From Sulfonitrofixus sp039714575 (GTDB lineage: Bacteria; Campylobacterota; Campylobacteria; Campylobacterales; Sulfurimonadaceae): 64,000 nucleotides of DNA. The stretch is from assembly GCA_039714575.1 (NCBI GenBank), contig JBDLJE010000002.1, forward strand, positions 36,437 to 100,436, read 5' to 3'. The translations under genes and the position numbers were made by a program. The notes beneath the pieces were generated by a model, which saw only the letters and a list, made by a program, of their open reading frames with translations, had not been told where the DNA came from and did no database searches. The stretch's first letter is position 1. Every line of letters starts with the position of its first letter. Shown here piece by piece: positions 1 to 7,931 of the stretch.

Positions 1-471
1 CACAATGAAAAAGAGATGGCGGAGCACATTATGGTGGTCGATCTGCTTCGCAATGACTTAGGCATTGTCGCACGTGACATCAAGGTCCAAAAGTTTCGTT
101 ACATCGATCATCTGAAAACAGGCAATAAAGAGTTGCTGCAGGTCTCTTCCAAGATCACAGGGCAGCTTCCTTCTGCCTGGCGAGAAAATTTTGGCGATAT
201 CATCAATGCCCTTCTTCCTGCCGGCAGTATCAGCGGTACACCCAAAAAAAGTACGGTTCAGATCATCGAAGAGGTAGAAGAGCATCAAAGAGGTTTTTTT
301 ACCGGCGTCTTTGGTTATTTTGACGGCAAGGACTTCGACAGTGCCGTGATGATACGTTTTATTGAAAAACAGGGTAGTCGACTTATCTACAAAAGCGGCG
401 GCGGTATTACCCTTGAAAGTAAAGCAGAAGATGAGTATCAGGAGATGATCGATAAGATCTATCTTCCATAA
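1..471 (+). CDS. pabB: Aminodeoxychorismate synthase component I, C-terminal part (cut by window start)
   Basis: The reading frame is open from base 1 and ends with TAA at 469-471; the N-terminal part lies outside the window. The visible 156 residues are the end of the chorismate-binding domain shared by PabB, TrpE and isochorismate synthases: MVVDLLRNDLG, then PAGSISGTPK and TGVFGYFDG, which line the chorismate/Mg site. PabB makes 4-amino-4-deoxychorismate for folate. I prefer PabB over TrpE because no trp genes are adjacent and a PabC-like lyase lies in the same window at 53.4 kb, but the distinguishing N-terminal residues are not visible. Confidence 0.8.
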   Translation, partial: HNEKEMAEHIMVVDLLRNDLGIVARDIKVQKFRYIDHLKTGNKELLQVSSKITGQLPSAWRENFGDIINALLPAGSISGTPKKSTVQIIEEVEEHQRGFFTGVFGYFDGKDFDSAVMIRFIEKQGSRLIYKSGGGITLESKAEDEYQEMIDKIYLP

Positions 472-538
472 ACAGTTCCAAAACTCAATATTAACACTTC
501 ATGTAGTAGAATTGAGTTTTAAAATAGGATAGACTTTG

Positions 539-1939
539 GTGACACAATTTAAAAGCTTAATTGCAAAATGTCTTAATAGCAATATGGCATTTACCGATCA
601 AGAACTCGACAATCAGTTACGACACAATATCATCAACCTTACCGTCGCTCTTGCCGTATTTGCCCTCGTTTATGGTATGATCAACAACTTCTTTAAAGAC
701 GATCATCTTGGTATAACCGTTAATACAATTGCCATTGTCATCTTGCTTATAACGGTCTCCTTGTTACGCATTAAAAAGAAACACTTCAACCTTATAACAA
801 CTATTCTGACCCTAGAGTTCATGGTACTCTTTAATCTCCTGCTCATGATCTCTGATCCTTCCAGTCTTAAACACATATGGCTGGTCACGTTTCCCGCTCT
901 GATCTTTTTTTTCAAAGGCACAAGAACCTGGCTGATCTGGATCAGTATGTTCATCATCACACTGTTTCTTACAAAACTCCAGCCGTTTTTTTCTATCAAC
1001 TTCACATATGGCGAACTCCTCTATATCTCTGTCGTTGTCATCACAATGACCGCGATCATCTACTTCTACAAAAGCCGGATCGATGTCGGCAACCAGACCA
1101 TCATAAAACAGAAAGAGCAGCTTGAGGCTCTTACTAAAGCGCTGGAGTCCAAGGTACAAGAGAAGACAAAAGAGCTTCAACAGCTCAACCTCAGCCTTGA
1201 ACAAAAAGTGGATGACAAAGCAAAAGAGCTTGTCAAAAAAGATGCCATGATCCTGGCTCAGTCACGACAGGCTGCTATGGGGGAGATGATCAGCATGATC
1301 GCCCATCAATGGCGCCAGCCGCTCTCCACCATCACCCTGCAGATATCAAACCTTAAGATCAACTCTCTACTGGGAAAGCAGTCCGTCGAAGAGACCAATG
1401 ACGCCTTGGGACACATCTCAGACACCATCATCTACCTTTCTGAGACTATTGACGATTTTCAAAGCTTTTTTAAACCGAACAAGAAACAGGAGAGAAAGTG
1501 TATCTGTGAACTGGTAGAGCGCGGGACAAACTTTGCAAAACCGCGTCTGAAAGTCGCAGATATTGAACTGATCTACTCATGTAACAAACAGATCTATGTT
1601 CTGACCTACCCCAATGAGTTTGCCCAAGTCATCATCAACATCATCAATAATGCTATCGATGTACTTTTAGAGCGTACTGTGAAGAAGCCTGCAATAAAAG
1701 TAAATATTGCCCAAAATGACCATACGATCGAGATCAGTATCAGCGATAATGCCGGTGGAATTGACCCAAAACTCGCGAACAGGATATTTGAGCCCTACTT
1801 CAGTACAAAAGGTAAAAACGGCACCGGCCTTGGACTCTATATGAGTAAAATGATCATCGAAAAAGAGTTGGGCGGTCTGTTACAGGTCAAGAACAATAGC
1901 GAAGGTGCTGAGTTTACAATTAAGCTTCCTCACTCGTAA
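539..1939 (+). CDS. Orphan membrane sensor histidine kinase
   Basis: Residues 30-180 hold about five hydrophobic segments. A charged coiled coil follows (about 185-240), then an H-box with MIAHQWRQPLS (His near 256) and an ATPase domain with N-box NIINNAID, G1 DNAGGID, F-box IFEPYFSTK and G2 GTGLGLYMSK. AHQWRQPL kinases are abundant in Campylobacterota. The start is ambiguous: TTG at 536 or GTG at 539; GTG is chosen because AGGAT at 526-530 gives better spacing. No response regulator is adjacent, so the partner and signal are unknown. It shares its architecture with the kinase at 8617-9963. Confidence 0.9.
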   Translation: MTQFKSLIAKCLNSNMAFTDQELDNQLRHNIINLTVALAVFALVYGMINNFFKDDHLGITVNTIAIVILLITVSLLRIKKKHFNLITTILTLEFMVLFNLLLMISDPSSLKHIWLVTFPALIFFFKGTRTWLIWISMFIITLFLTKLQPFFSINFTYGELLYISVVVITMTAIIYFYKSRIDVGNQTIIKQKEQLEALTKALESKVQEKTKELQQLNLSLEQKVDDKAKELVKKDAMILAQSRQAAMGEMISMIAHQWRQPLSTITLQISNLKINSLLGKQSVEETNDALGHISDTIIYLSETIDDFQSFFKPNKKQERKCICELVERGTNFAKPRLKVADIELIYSCNKQIYVLTYPNEFAQVIINIINNAIDVLLERTVKKPAIKVNIAQNDHTIEISISDNAGGIDPKLANRIFEPYFSTKGKNGTGLGLYMSKMIIEKELGGLLQVKNNSEGAEFTIKLPHS

Positions 1940-1950
1940 TAGAGGTGCTC

Positions 1951-2319
1951 TTAGACTAAATGTTCGTCCAGTAGGCTGTTTACATTTTCACAAAACAGTT
2001 CAAATGACGGCAGTTCTAAAGAAGCTTCCCGCTGTTGTCTCCCCCACATCGGTTCAGGAAAAAAACTGTCCTCTTTAAATCTGGCCATAATATGCCAATG
2101 GACTTGCGGAACATAGTTTCCAAATGATGCGATATTGATCTTAGCGGGTTGATAGTAGGAGAGCATCTCTCTTTCTATGATGTCCAGGGCTTCAAAAATT
2201 GCACTTTTTTCTGCCGAACTACACTCACTGAACTCTCTGCGTTGAGCTTGAGTAAAGACCTTTAACCAAGGTATCTCACTCTCTTCGATCTCAACTTTTA
2301 TCAGATTATTATGGTACAT
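1951..2319 (-). CDS. HIT-like nucleotide-binding protein with a variant motif
   Basis: The 122-residue protein carries YVPQVHWHIMAR, the histidine-triad region of HIT hydrolases/transferases (HxHxHxx). The first histidine of the triad is glutamine here; the middle, nucleophilic histidine is kept, so activity is possible but the motif is non-canonical. The acidic N terminus (EIEESEIPW) and the PMWGRQQRE segment after the motif resemble other short Campylobacterota HIT proteins. The frame is open up to 2337, but Met at 2317-2319 is chosen because it begins just after the upstream stop. No clear ribosome-binding site distinguishes the starts. Confidence 0.75.
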   Translation of the reverse strand: MYHNNLIKVEIEESEIPWLKVFTQAQRREFSECSSAEKSAIFEALDIIEREMLSYYQPAKINIASFGNYVPQVHWHIMARFKEDSFFPEPMWGRQQREASLELPSFELFCENVNSLLDEHLV

Positions 2320-2320
2320 C

Positions 2321-2602
2321 TTAATGAACATGGTCATCTTGACGGCGGCGTTTATGACGGCGTGTTTTTTCCCCTACACGTCTCTCCGAACGATGATGTC
2401 GTCTTTCAGGCAGTTTACTCTCATGTTTCAGCTGGTTTGCCTTTCGACGCCCTCTGTCCACACGGCGGTCTTTCAGGCCTATTCGACGCAATAGACTTCG
2501 CCGGTCATTTTTACCGCTGTAGGGATTATGAAACTTTAGCCAAAGAAAGATGATAACAAGTGCGCCAAAAAGAAGTCCAAATGTCTGCTTATCGAGTTCC
2601 AC
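2321..2602 (-). CDS. Small single-pass membrane protein with an Arg-rich tail
   Basis: 93 residues starting at GTG. One hydrophobic helix (about residues 8-22) is followed by a very basic cytoplasmic tail rich in RR pairs (DRR, ERR and SERR motifs). No family is recognised. A TATAAT at 2629-2634 and a weak AGG upstream support expression. The stop overlaps the longest possible start of the HIT gene downstream, so the two may be co-transcribed. The basic tail could bind nucleic acid or acidic lipids, but that is only a guess. Confidence 0.6.
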   Translation of the reverse strand: MELDKQTFGLLFGALVIIFLWLKFHNPYSGKNDRRSLLRRIGLKDRRVDRGRRKANQLKHESKLPERRHHRSERRVGEKTRRHKRRRQDDHVH

Positions 2603-2628
2603 AAGAAAACCTTATGTATTTTATATTA

Positions 2629-2634
2629 ATTATA
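2629..2634 (-). promoter_or_regulatory. -10 box upstream of the small membrane protein gene
   Basis: Perfect TATAAT on the minus strand, 26 nt before the GTG start at 2602. No clear -35 box is visible, which is common for Campylobacterota sigma-70 promoters. Confidence 0.5.
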
Positions 2635-2673
2635 ATCGTATTTTAACAGAAAGTAAATAAAAAAAGATGTAAA

Positions 2674-2688
2674 ACAGGAGATCCCTGT
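2674..2688 (-). terminator. Intrinsic terminator after fabH
   Basis: On the minus strand ACAGG-GATCT-CCTGT forms a 5-bp hairpin after the fabH stop, followed by TTTACATCTTTTTTT. This closes the ndk-to-fabH operon. Confidence 0.6.
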
Positions 2689-2710
2689 CTATTTTAGAGT
2701 TGGTTTTAAA

Positions 2711-3706
2711 TTACTTTGAAAGAGGTGAAAAAGGAACCAAGGCAGAACCCCAGGTAAGACCACCGCCAAAGGCGTCAAGCAGCATCATCTCACCCGCTTT
2801 CAGTCCGCCCTCTTCATAGAGATCATTGATCGCCATCGGAATCGACGCACCCGAAGTGTTGCCGTACTTGTGAACCGTCAATACCACTTGCTCTTCTCGC
2901 ATCTTAAGGGCATCACCAACCGCTTTGATAATTCGGTAGTTGGCCTGATGCGGTACAAAGTGTGCAATATCATCTGATGAAAGATTGTTGTCCGCCAAGA
3001 TCTGCACCACATCCTTAGTCAAGGTACGCACTGCGATCTTAAATGTCTCATTGCCCTTCATCTGAATAAAAGAAGTCTCTGATTTGAGCTCATTTTGGTG
3101 AGGGTTGCCTGTTCCGCCGTCCGGTGTCATCAAAAAGTCACCCAGACTTCCGTCAGCAGCGATATGAAGGTCAAGGATCGCCTCTTCTTTGTTGTCTGTT
3201 GCAGAGACGACCGCCGCACCCGCACCGTCACCGAACAATATACAAGTACCGCGGTCCGTATAGTCTGTGATCGCCGACATCTTTTCAGAACCGACAATAA
3301 GGATGTTCTTTTTCATACCGGACTCAATAAAGGCTTTTGCAATGCCAAGAACATAGACAAAACCGGTACATGCTGCTGAGATATCGAAAGCCGGAACCTG
3401 GTCTAGACCCATCTTATGTGCAACAACCGTAGCAGTAGAAGGCATGTTAAAGTAGTCTGGAGAGATCGTAGCCATGACGATCATATCGATCTCACTCTTT
3501 GCCAGACCTGAACGCTCGATCGCTAGTTCAGCCGCTTTGACAGCCATGTCCGAAGTGGTCTCATTTTCTGCCGCGATACGACGCTCTTTGATACCGGTAC
3601 GTTTTGTGATCCACTCATCAGTGGTATCGACCATCTTGGTCAAGTCTTCGTTAGAGAGGATTCTTTCAGGTACATAAGCACCTATAGAGCGGAAAGCAGC
3701 GTACAT
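2711..3706 (-). CDS. fabH: 3-oxoacyl-ACP synthase III (KAS III)
   Basis: 331 residues, the normal length. FabH condenses acetyl-CoA with malonyl-ACP to start type II fatty acid synthesis. The triad is visible: Cys113 in ISAACTGFVY, His in FVPHQANYRI and Asn in YGNTSGASIP. The start overlaps the plsX stop by one base (TAATG), so translation is coupled to plsX. It is the last gene of the operon ndk-yceD-rpmF-plsX-fabH, a conserved order linking a ribosomal protein to lipid synthesis. Confidence 0.97.
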   Translation of the reverse strand: MYAAFRSIGAYVPERILSNEDLTKMVDTTDEWITKRTGIKERRIAAENETTSDMAVKAAELAIERSGLAKSEIDMIVMATISPDYFNMPSTATVVAHKMGLDQVPAFDISAACTGFVYVLGIAKAFIESGMKKNILIVGSEKMSAITDYTDRGTCILFGDGAGAAVVSATDNKEEAILDLHIAADGSLGDFLMTPDGGTGNPHQNELKSETSFIQMKGNETFKIAVRTLTKDVVQILADNNLSSDDIAHFVPHQANYRIIKAVGDALKMREEQVVLTVHKYGNTSGASIPMAINDLYEEGGLKAGEMMLLDAFGGGLTWGSALVPFSPLSK

Positions 3707-4701
3707 TATTTTCCTTCAGCAAGTTCAGTTAATGAGCGTTCTATATGTTCGTTTACACCTGTATCAACGTAACGGATCGCTTGGAAGATCGCATTTTTAA
3801 TGGCTTTAGGATTACTTTTACCGTGACCGACGATCGCACACCCCTTAATACCGATAAGCGGAGCACCGCCCTCTTCTGCATAGTCGATCTCTTTTTTCAA
3901 GAGTTTAAACACTTTACGCATTAAAAGCGCACCCGTGATCGCAATAGGCGACTTACGAATGTAATCTTTGATAAAGTAAGAGATGGTCGAAGCAACACCT
4001 TCAGCTGTTTTAAGGACGAGGTTACCGATAAAACCGTCACATACTACAACATCACATTCGCCATTAAAGATGTCACTGCCTTCGACGTTACCGATGAAAC
4101 CGTCATAGCCCTGAAGCTTTTTAAAAGCTGCTTTTGTGACCTCGTTGCCTTTTGACTCCTCTTCGCCGTTAGCGAGAAGCCCTACACGAGGGTTTTTAAT
4201 ACCCACCATGTCTTGAGCATAATATTTACCCATCACAGCAAATTCAACAAGGTTTTCCGGAGCGCAGTCTACATTGGCTCCAACGTCCAACAGTATTGTT
4301 CTGTTCTTGCCCTTGCTTGGCATCATTGTGACCAGTGCAGGACGTGACACGTGTTTCAAACGTCCAAGGCGGAGTGTCGCTACCGTCATTGTCGCACCGC
4401 TGTGCCCGGCAGAGACAATACCGTCAGCCTCACCTTTTTTGACAAGGTCAACGGCTTTGAAGATAGAGCTCTCTTTACGCTTAAGTGCATCTGTTGCAGC
4501 GTCAGACATATCGATGACATCATCTGCATCTACGATCGAAATCTTATTTTTATAACCCTTAGGTAACAAAGACAAAATCTCATCTCTCTTGCCAACTAAT
4601 ATTGGTTCGAACTTACGCTCTTTCAGTGCTAATAGACAACCCTTAACAATTGGCTCGGGACCGAAGTCCCCGCCCATTGCGTCAATCGCAATTTTAATCA
4701 T
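3706..4701 (-). CDS. plsX: Phosphate acyltransferase PlsX
   Basis: 331 residues. PlsX turns acyl-ACP into acyl-phosphate, the donor for PlsY in phospholipid synthesis, at the inner face of the membrane. Family marks are IAIDAMGGDFGPEP at the N terminus, SAGHSGATM, LLDVGANVD and VCDGFIGNLVLK. It lies 3 bases after rpmF and overlaps fabH by one base. Confidence 0.97.
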   Translation of the reverse strand: MIKIAIDAMGGDFGPEPIVKGCLLALKERKFEPILVGKRDEILSLLPKGYKNKISIVDADDVIDMSDAATDALKRKESSIFKAVDLVKKGEADGIVSAGHSGATMTVATLRLGRLKHVSRPALVTMMPSKGKNRTILLDVGANVDCAPENLVEFAVMGKYYAQDMVGIKNPRVGLLANGEEESKGNEVTKAAFKKLQGYDGFIGNVEGSDIFNGECDVVVCDGFIGNLVLKTAEGVASTISYFIKDYIRKSPIAITGALLMRKVFKLLKKEIDYAEEGGAPLIGIKGCAIVGHGKSNPKAIKNAIFQAIRYVDTGVNEHIERSLTELAEGK

Positions 4702-4704
4702 TAA

Positions 4705-4854
4705 TTATTTGTACTCGCCAGTAGTCGGGTTAATGTGGTGTGGTAACTTGTATGTTCCATCTTTGTCTTTAACCGGGCGTGCTAGTTTGATCTTGTAGTG
4801 TGTTCTGCGTTTTGCTGAACGTGAGTGTGATACTCGTCTTTTAGGTACTGCCAT
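4705..4854 (-). CDS. rpmF: 50S ribosomal protein bL32
   Basis: A 49-residue gene. The protein begins MAVPKRRVSHSRSAKRRTHY and ends HINPTTGEYK, typical of the short zinc-free bL32 form, with no CxxC pair. It sits between yceD and plsX, the classical position. It was found by translating the gap between the two neighbours. Confidence 0.95.
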   Translation of the reverse strand: MAVPKRRVSHSRSAKRRTHYKIKLARPVKDKDGTYKLPHHINPTTGEYK

Positions 4855-4856
4855 GT

Positions 4857-5216
4857 TTAATTCCTTTCTTGGTTTTTACAGTTGTCACAACTGTGATAAT
4901 CATTTCTGATCAGTTCGATCTCAGAGTGTATTAACTCGTCAAAATCTAATGTATCTTGTATCTCTATGACATCATAAGCGTCATTAAAACCCTTATAAAC
5001 GCCATCTGAAACAAGTATCTCTACTTTTTCGTTTAACATTGTAGCGAAATCTTCGGCACAAATGTCACAAGTAAGCATAATCTTACCTGATAACTGAGCT
5101 TGAAGTAGAGCCAGGTTACGCTCTTTAAAGACAACGTCGCCTTTAAGCGTAACACCTTCGGAACTTGTATTAAACTCCGTAGGTGTCTTTGTAATACGTC
5201 TGAACGGTATGTTCAT
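4857..5216 (-). CDS. DUF177/YceD family protein
   Basis: 119 residues. YceD proteins are usually encoded directly before rpmF and have been linked to 23S rRNA or ribosome metabolism. Here CDIC near the middle and CDNC near the C terminus make two CxxC pairs that could bind a metal. The acidic segment before the second pair is typical. It starts 6 bases after the ndk stop and ends 2 bases before rpmF. Confidence 0.85.
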   Translation of the reverse strand: MNIPFRRITKTPTEFNTSSEGVTLKGDVVFKERNLALLQAQLSGKIMLTCDICAEDFATMLNEKVEILVSDGVYKGFNDAYDVIEIQDTLDFDELIHSEIELIRNDYHSCDNCKNQERN

Positions 5217-5222
5217 GGGTAA

Positions 5223-5636
5223 TTACGCGATCTCTCTTTCAGCGAAGAAGAAAGCGATCTCGATCGCTGCATTTTCAACAGAGTCACTTCCATGAACTGC
5301 ATTTGCATCGATGCTCTCAGCGAAATCAGCACGGATAGTACCGGCTTCAGCTTCAGCAGGGTTCGTTGCACCCATAAGGTCACGGTTCTTCTGCATTGCA
5401 GCGTCACCTTCAAGAACTGTAACAACAACAGGACCAGAGATCATGAACTCGACAAGGTCTTTGAAAAAAGGACGCTCAGCGTGAACGGCATAAAATGCTT
5501 CAGCATCTTGTTGAGAAAGCTGAAGTTTCTTAGTTGCTGCGATACGAAGACCATTGTCCTCAAAACGAGAAAGGATCTTGCCGATAACACCTTTAGCGAC
5601 TGCATCTGGCTTGATAATTGATAGTGTACGTTCCAT
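5223..5636 (-). CDS. ndk: Nucleoside diphosphate kinase
   Basis: 137 residues. It balances NTP pools by a phospho-histidine ping-pong reaction. The active-site His115 lies in AVHGSDSVENA, and the N terminus ERTLSIIKPDAV is diagnostic. An AGGAGT ribosome-binding site precedes the ATG and a TATAAT lies at 5672-5677, making ndk the first gene of the yceD-rpmF-plsX-fabH transcript. Confidence 0.97.
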   Translation of the reverse strand: MERTLSIIKPDAVAKGVIGKILSRFEDNGLRIAATKKLQLSQQDAEAFYAVHAERPFFKDLVEFMISGPVVVTVLEGDAAMQKNRDLMGATNPAEAEAGTIRADFAESIDANAVHGSDSVENAAIEIAFFFAEREIA

Positions 5637-5671
5637 GAAGAACTCCTACATGTATGAAAATTTAGAGTGGG

Positions 5672-5677
5672 ATTATA
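5672..5677 (-). promoter_or_regulatory. -10 box of the ndk operon
   Basis: TATAAT on the minus strand, 35 nt before the ndk ATG, with AGGAGT in between. It lies downstream of the ferredoxin terminator, so ndk has its own promoter. Confidence 0.6.
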
Positions 5678-5747
5678 CCGAACTGTTATTGTGTTTTAGT
5701 TTAAATAAATTTATAAAAAGGAAAGAGAGTAAAAAAGGGGTAAAAGC

Positions 5748-5768
5748 GTATCGGCAAATTGCCGATAC
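5748..5768 (-). terminator. Terminator after the ferredoxin gene
   Basis: Perfect 9-bp hairpin GTATCGGCA-ATT-TGCCGATAC on the minus strand, 8 nt after the ferredoxin stop, followed by GCTTTTACCCCTTTTTT. It separates the ferredoxin transcript from ndk. Confidence 0.75.
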
Positions 5769-5776
5769 AAGTAGAA

Positions 5777-6136
5777 TTAGTCTACGATATTTGCGCGGTT
5801 AGCACGATCTTCATCAGAAATATCATCACGTTGAGCTGGTTCAGCATCTGCATCTTCCATGACGAAGTCTTTACCATCTACATAGTTAGGACCGTCAAAG
5901 AATGATTTGTTATCAGCATCGAATTTAGCATCCCAAGTGATACAACCCTCAGTTGGACATGCAGTAGCACAAGCCGGCTCGTCATGGTGATCAACACACT
6001 CTACACATTTGTCTGGATAAACGTAGTAAAGTTCCTCACCTGTCGGGTTATCGTCCTCGTCTACAATTGCTTCTACCGGACATTCGTCGATACAAGCACC
6101 ACAGTTAATACATGTGTCATTAATAAATACTGCCAT
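5777..6136 (-). CDS. 2x[4Fe-4S] ferredoxin
   Basis: 119 residues. The first cluster motif is CINCGACIDECPVEAI. The second is CVEC, an eight-residue insert, then CATACPTEGCI, as in the extended Alvin-type (Allochromatium) ferredoxins. A 40-residue acidic tail follows. Such ferredoxins carry low-potential electrons for enzymes such as 2-oxoacid oxidoreductases of the reductive TCA cycle; the partner is not in this window. AGGAGA precedes the ATG and a terminator follows. Confidence 0.92.
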   Translation of the reverse strand: MAVFINDTCINCGACIDECPVEAIVDEDDNPTGEELYYVYPDKCVECVDHHDEPACATACPTEGCITWDAKFDADNKSFFDGPNYVDGKDFVMEDADAEPAQRDDISDEDRANRANIVD

Positions 6137-6275
6137 TTCAGTCTCCTATGAGTAATTTTGAGACAACTATAACACAAGAATGTTAATTGTTTCTAAAATA
6201 ATTACCTAACTTTCTTCCAAAAGTTAAATTGTTACAGAAGTGAACAACAGCCCTTGAAACGGTGTTTTGAGAGTC

Positions 6276-6291
6276 GTTATCAGTTGATAAC
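6276..6291. repeat. Perfect 7-bp inverted repeat (possible operator)
   Basis: GTTATCA-GT-TGATAAC lies in the gene-free stretch 6137-6366 between the ferredoxin gene and the structured repeat. The rest of that stretch is AT-rich with no ORF, and I see no further signal in it. The palindrome could be a repressor site, but no regulator is evident. Confidence 0.3.
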
Positions 6292-6366
6292 AGCTATATA
6301 TAAGCAGTCATAATATGTTGGATTGTAAAAAGATAGCGAAGCTCATCGAAACACAAGCCGAAGATT

Positions 6367-6546
6367 AAAAGTTTCAGATTTGGTGTGAGTTGTGCTGGAC
6401 GTAAGCCCGAAGACGATATCTCCTGTTAAGAAACTAAGCTAGGAGCTTAGTTTTAAGGAGTAAAGTAATATTAATAGAAGCCGTTAGGCTCTCTTCTGCG
6501 TCGAGTGGTGAACTCCGGTGCAAATCGCGCCGAAGCTGGAACTTTT
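6367..6546 (+). repeat. Structured repeat element, copy A (candidate RNA, long form)
   Basis: Begins AAAAGTTTCAGATTTGGTG and ends GCGCCGAAGCTGGAACTTTT; the ends pair over about 20 bp with G.U wobbles. Inside, GTGCTGGA pairs with TCCGGTGC, then an internal loop (CCCGAA against GAGTGGTGA), then GACG pairs with CGTC, enclosing a longer variable arm (AACTAAGCT/AGCTTAGTTT). The same architecture recurs at 26382-26487. The right end runs 2 bases into the metK stop codon, and the element lies convergent to metK. Confidence 0.7.
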
Positions 6547-7702
6547 AAAGCCCTAAAAAGGCTTTGATGTCGTCTACTCTGTCTGTTTTTTCCCAGGTAA
6601 AGTCCTGATCTTCACGACCGAAGTGGCCGTAAGCAGCAGTCTTACGGTAGATAGGACGAAGCAGGTCAAGAGACTCGATGATCCCTTTTGGAGAAAGGTC
6701 GAAAAGCTCTTCAACACACGCTTCTATCTTATCTTCGGCAACCACGCCGGTATCGTGTGTATTCACCATAATAGAGACAGGCTGTACAACACCGATCGCG
6801 TAAGCGACTTGGATCGTTGCACGTTCACAGGCCCCCGAAGCTACCAGGTTCTTTGCGACGTGTCGTGCAGCGTATGCAGCAGAACGGTCGACCTTGGTCG
6901 GATCTTTTCCACTGAAAGCACCACCACCGTGAGGACAAGAACCGCCATAAGTGTCAACAATGATCTTACGACCTGTAAGACCCGCATCGCCTTGAGGACC
7001 ACCGATCACAAACTTCCCTGTCGGGTTGATGTGATAAACAATATCATCACTTATCAACGCCTCAGGGATCACTTTTTTGATCACTTCATTGATAACATCT
7101 TCATGAAGCTGTGCTTGATCGATGTTGTCATGGTGTTGCGTTGAAACAACGACCGTCTCAACAGAAACAGGTTTATGCCCCACATATTTAACAGAGATCT
7201 GTGCTTTTCCATCGGGACGCAGATAAGGGATGATCCCCTCTTTACGAACCTGAGCCAAACGCTCTGTCAACCGATGAGCCAAGTGAATCGGAAGAGGCAT
7301 CAGCTCCGGTGTCTCTTTACAAGCATAACCGAACATGAGTCCCTGGTCGCCTGCGCCGATCTCGCCGCTCTCTTGATCAACTCCCTGATTAATATCGGGA
7401 GATTGTTCACCGATTCCATTTAACACAGCAGCAGATCTATAGTCAAAACCATATGTTGCATCCGTGTAACCTATCTCTTTAACGACCTGACGTGCAATCT
7501 CTTGCATCGGGGTGTACGCATGTGTTTTCAATTCGCCTGCAATTACACAAAAACCATTTGAGACTAATGTCTCACACGCAACGCGTGCTTTAGGATCTTT
7601 AGCAATAATGTCATCCAGAATAGCATCGCTAATCTGATCAGCCATCTTGTCAGGATGCCCTTCTGTTACAGACTCAGAAGTAAAAATATACTCTTTAGTC
7701 AT
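6545..7702 (-). CDS. metK: S-adenosylmethionine synthetase
   Basis: 385 residues. It makes SAM from ATP and methionine. Motifs: GHPDKMADQISDAILD near the N terminus, the hexapeptide GAGDQG, and the P-loop-like GGGAFSGKDPTKVDRS. AAGGA lies before the ATG. A TATAAT at 7821-7826 and a long leader with a strong hairpin precede it. It is divergent from the peroxiredoxin gene and its stop abuts the structured repeat. Confidence 0.98.
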   Translation of the reverse strand: MTKEYIFTSESVTEGHPDKMADQISDAILDDIIAKDPKARVACETLVSNGFCVIAGELKTHAYTPMQEIARQVVKEIGYTDATYGFDYRSAAVLNGIGEQSPDINQGVDQESGEIGAGDQGLMFGYACKETPELMPLPIHLAHRLTERLAQVRKEGIIPYLRPDGKAQISVKYVGHKPVSVETVVVSTQHHDNIDQAQLHEDVINEVIKKVIPEALISDDIVYHINPTGKFVIGGPQGDAGLTGRKIIVDTYGGSCPHGGGAFSGKDPTKVDRSAAYAARHVAKNLVASGACERATIQVAYAIGVVQPVSIMVNTHDTGVVAEDKIEACVEELFDLSPKGIIESLDLLRPIYRKTAAYGHFGREDQDFTWEKTDRVDDIKAFLGL

Positions 7703-7727
7703 CGATTTCCTTTATTGTAAAAAGTGC

Positions 7728-7760
7728 CTTCAGATAGTTGTTTAAATAACTATCCTGAAG
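7728..7760 (-). promoter_or_regulatory. Strong stem-loop in the metK leader
   Basis: On the minus strand CTTCAG-g-ATAGTT pairs with AACTAT-CTGAAG: 12 bp with one bulged G, 25 nt before the metK ATG, inside a leader of about 110 nt. The upstream leader is purine-rich (AGGATGAGGGATTGAACGAGAG). There is no T-run, so this is not a plain terminator. It could act in mRNA stability or ligand-dependent control; I cannot fit it to a SAM riboswitch class I know. Confidence 0.45.
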
Positions 7761-7820
7761 ACTCTCGTTCAATCCCTCATCCTAACCCTGCCAATCAGTG
7801 TTATAAAATGAAAGTCCGCG

Positions 7821-7826
7821 ATTATA
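7821..7826 (-). promoter_or_regulatory. -10 box of metK
   Basis: Perfect TATAAT on the minus strand, preceded by AT-rich DNA. It predicts a start near 7814 and a leader of about 110 nt. Confidence 0.6.
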
Positions 7827-7931
7827 GCTGAAAGCTTTTTAAAGTTTTTCTGTTGTTTGCCATTTGAGTATTTTATTTATTTTACTTCTGCTAAAATGCT
7901 CACAACAAAATTAAAACAACGGAGACTACAT

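Noticed and set aside
877..1125. 82-codon plus-strand ORF
   Set aside because: Lies in another frame of the first sensor kinase, without start signal or codon pattern.
6137..6544. tRNA or tmRNA gene
   Set aside because: No cloverleaf, T-loop GTTCRA or CCA-proximal acceptor pairing; the only structure is the repeat element.
7703..7826. Known SAM riboswitch class at metK
   Set aside because: I could not fit the leader to SAM-I, SAM-II, SAM-III or SAM-IV consensus cores by eye; recorded only as a structured leader.
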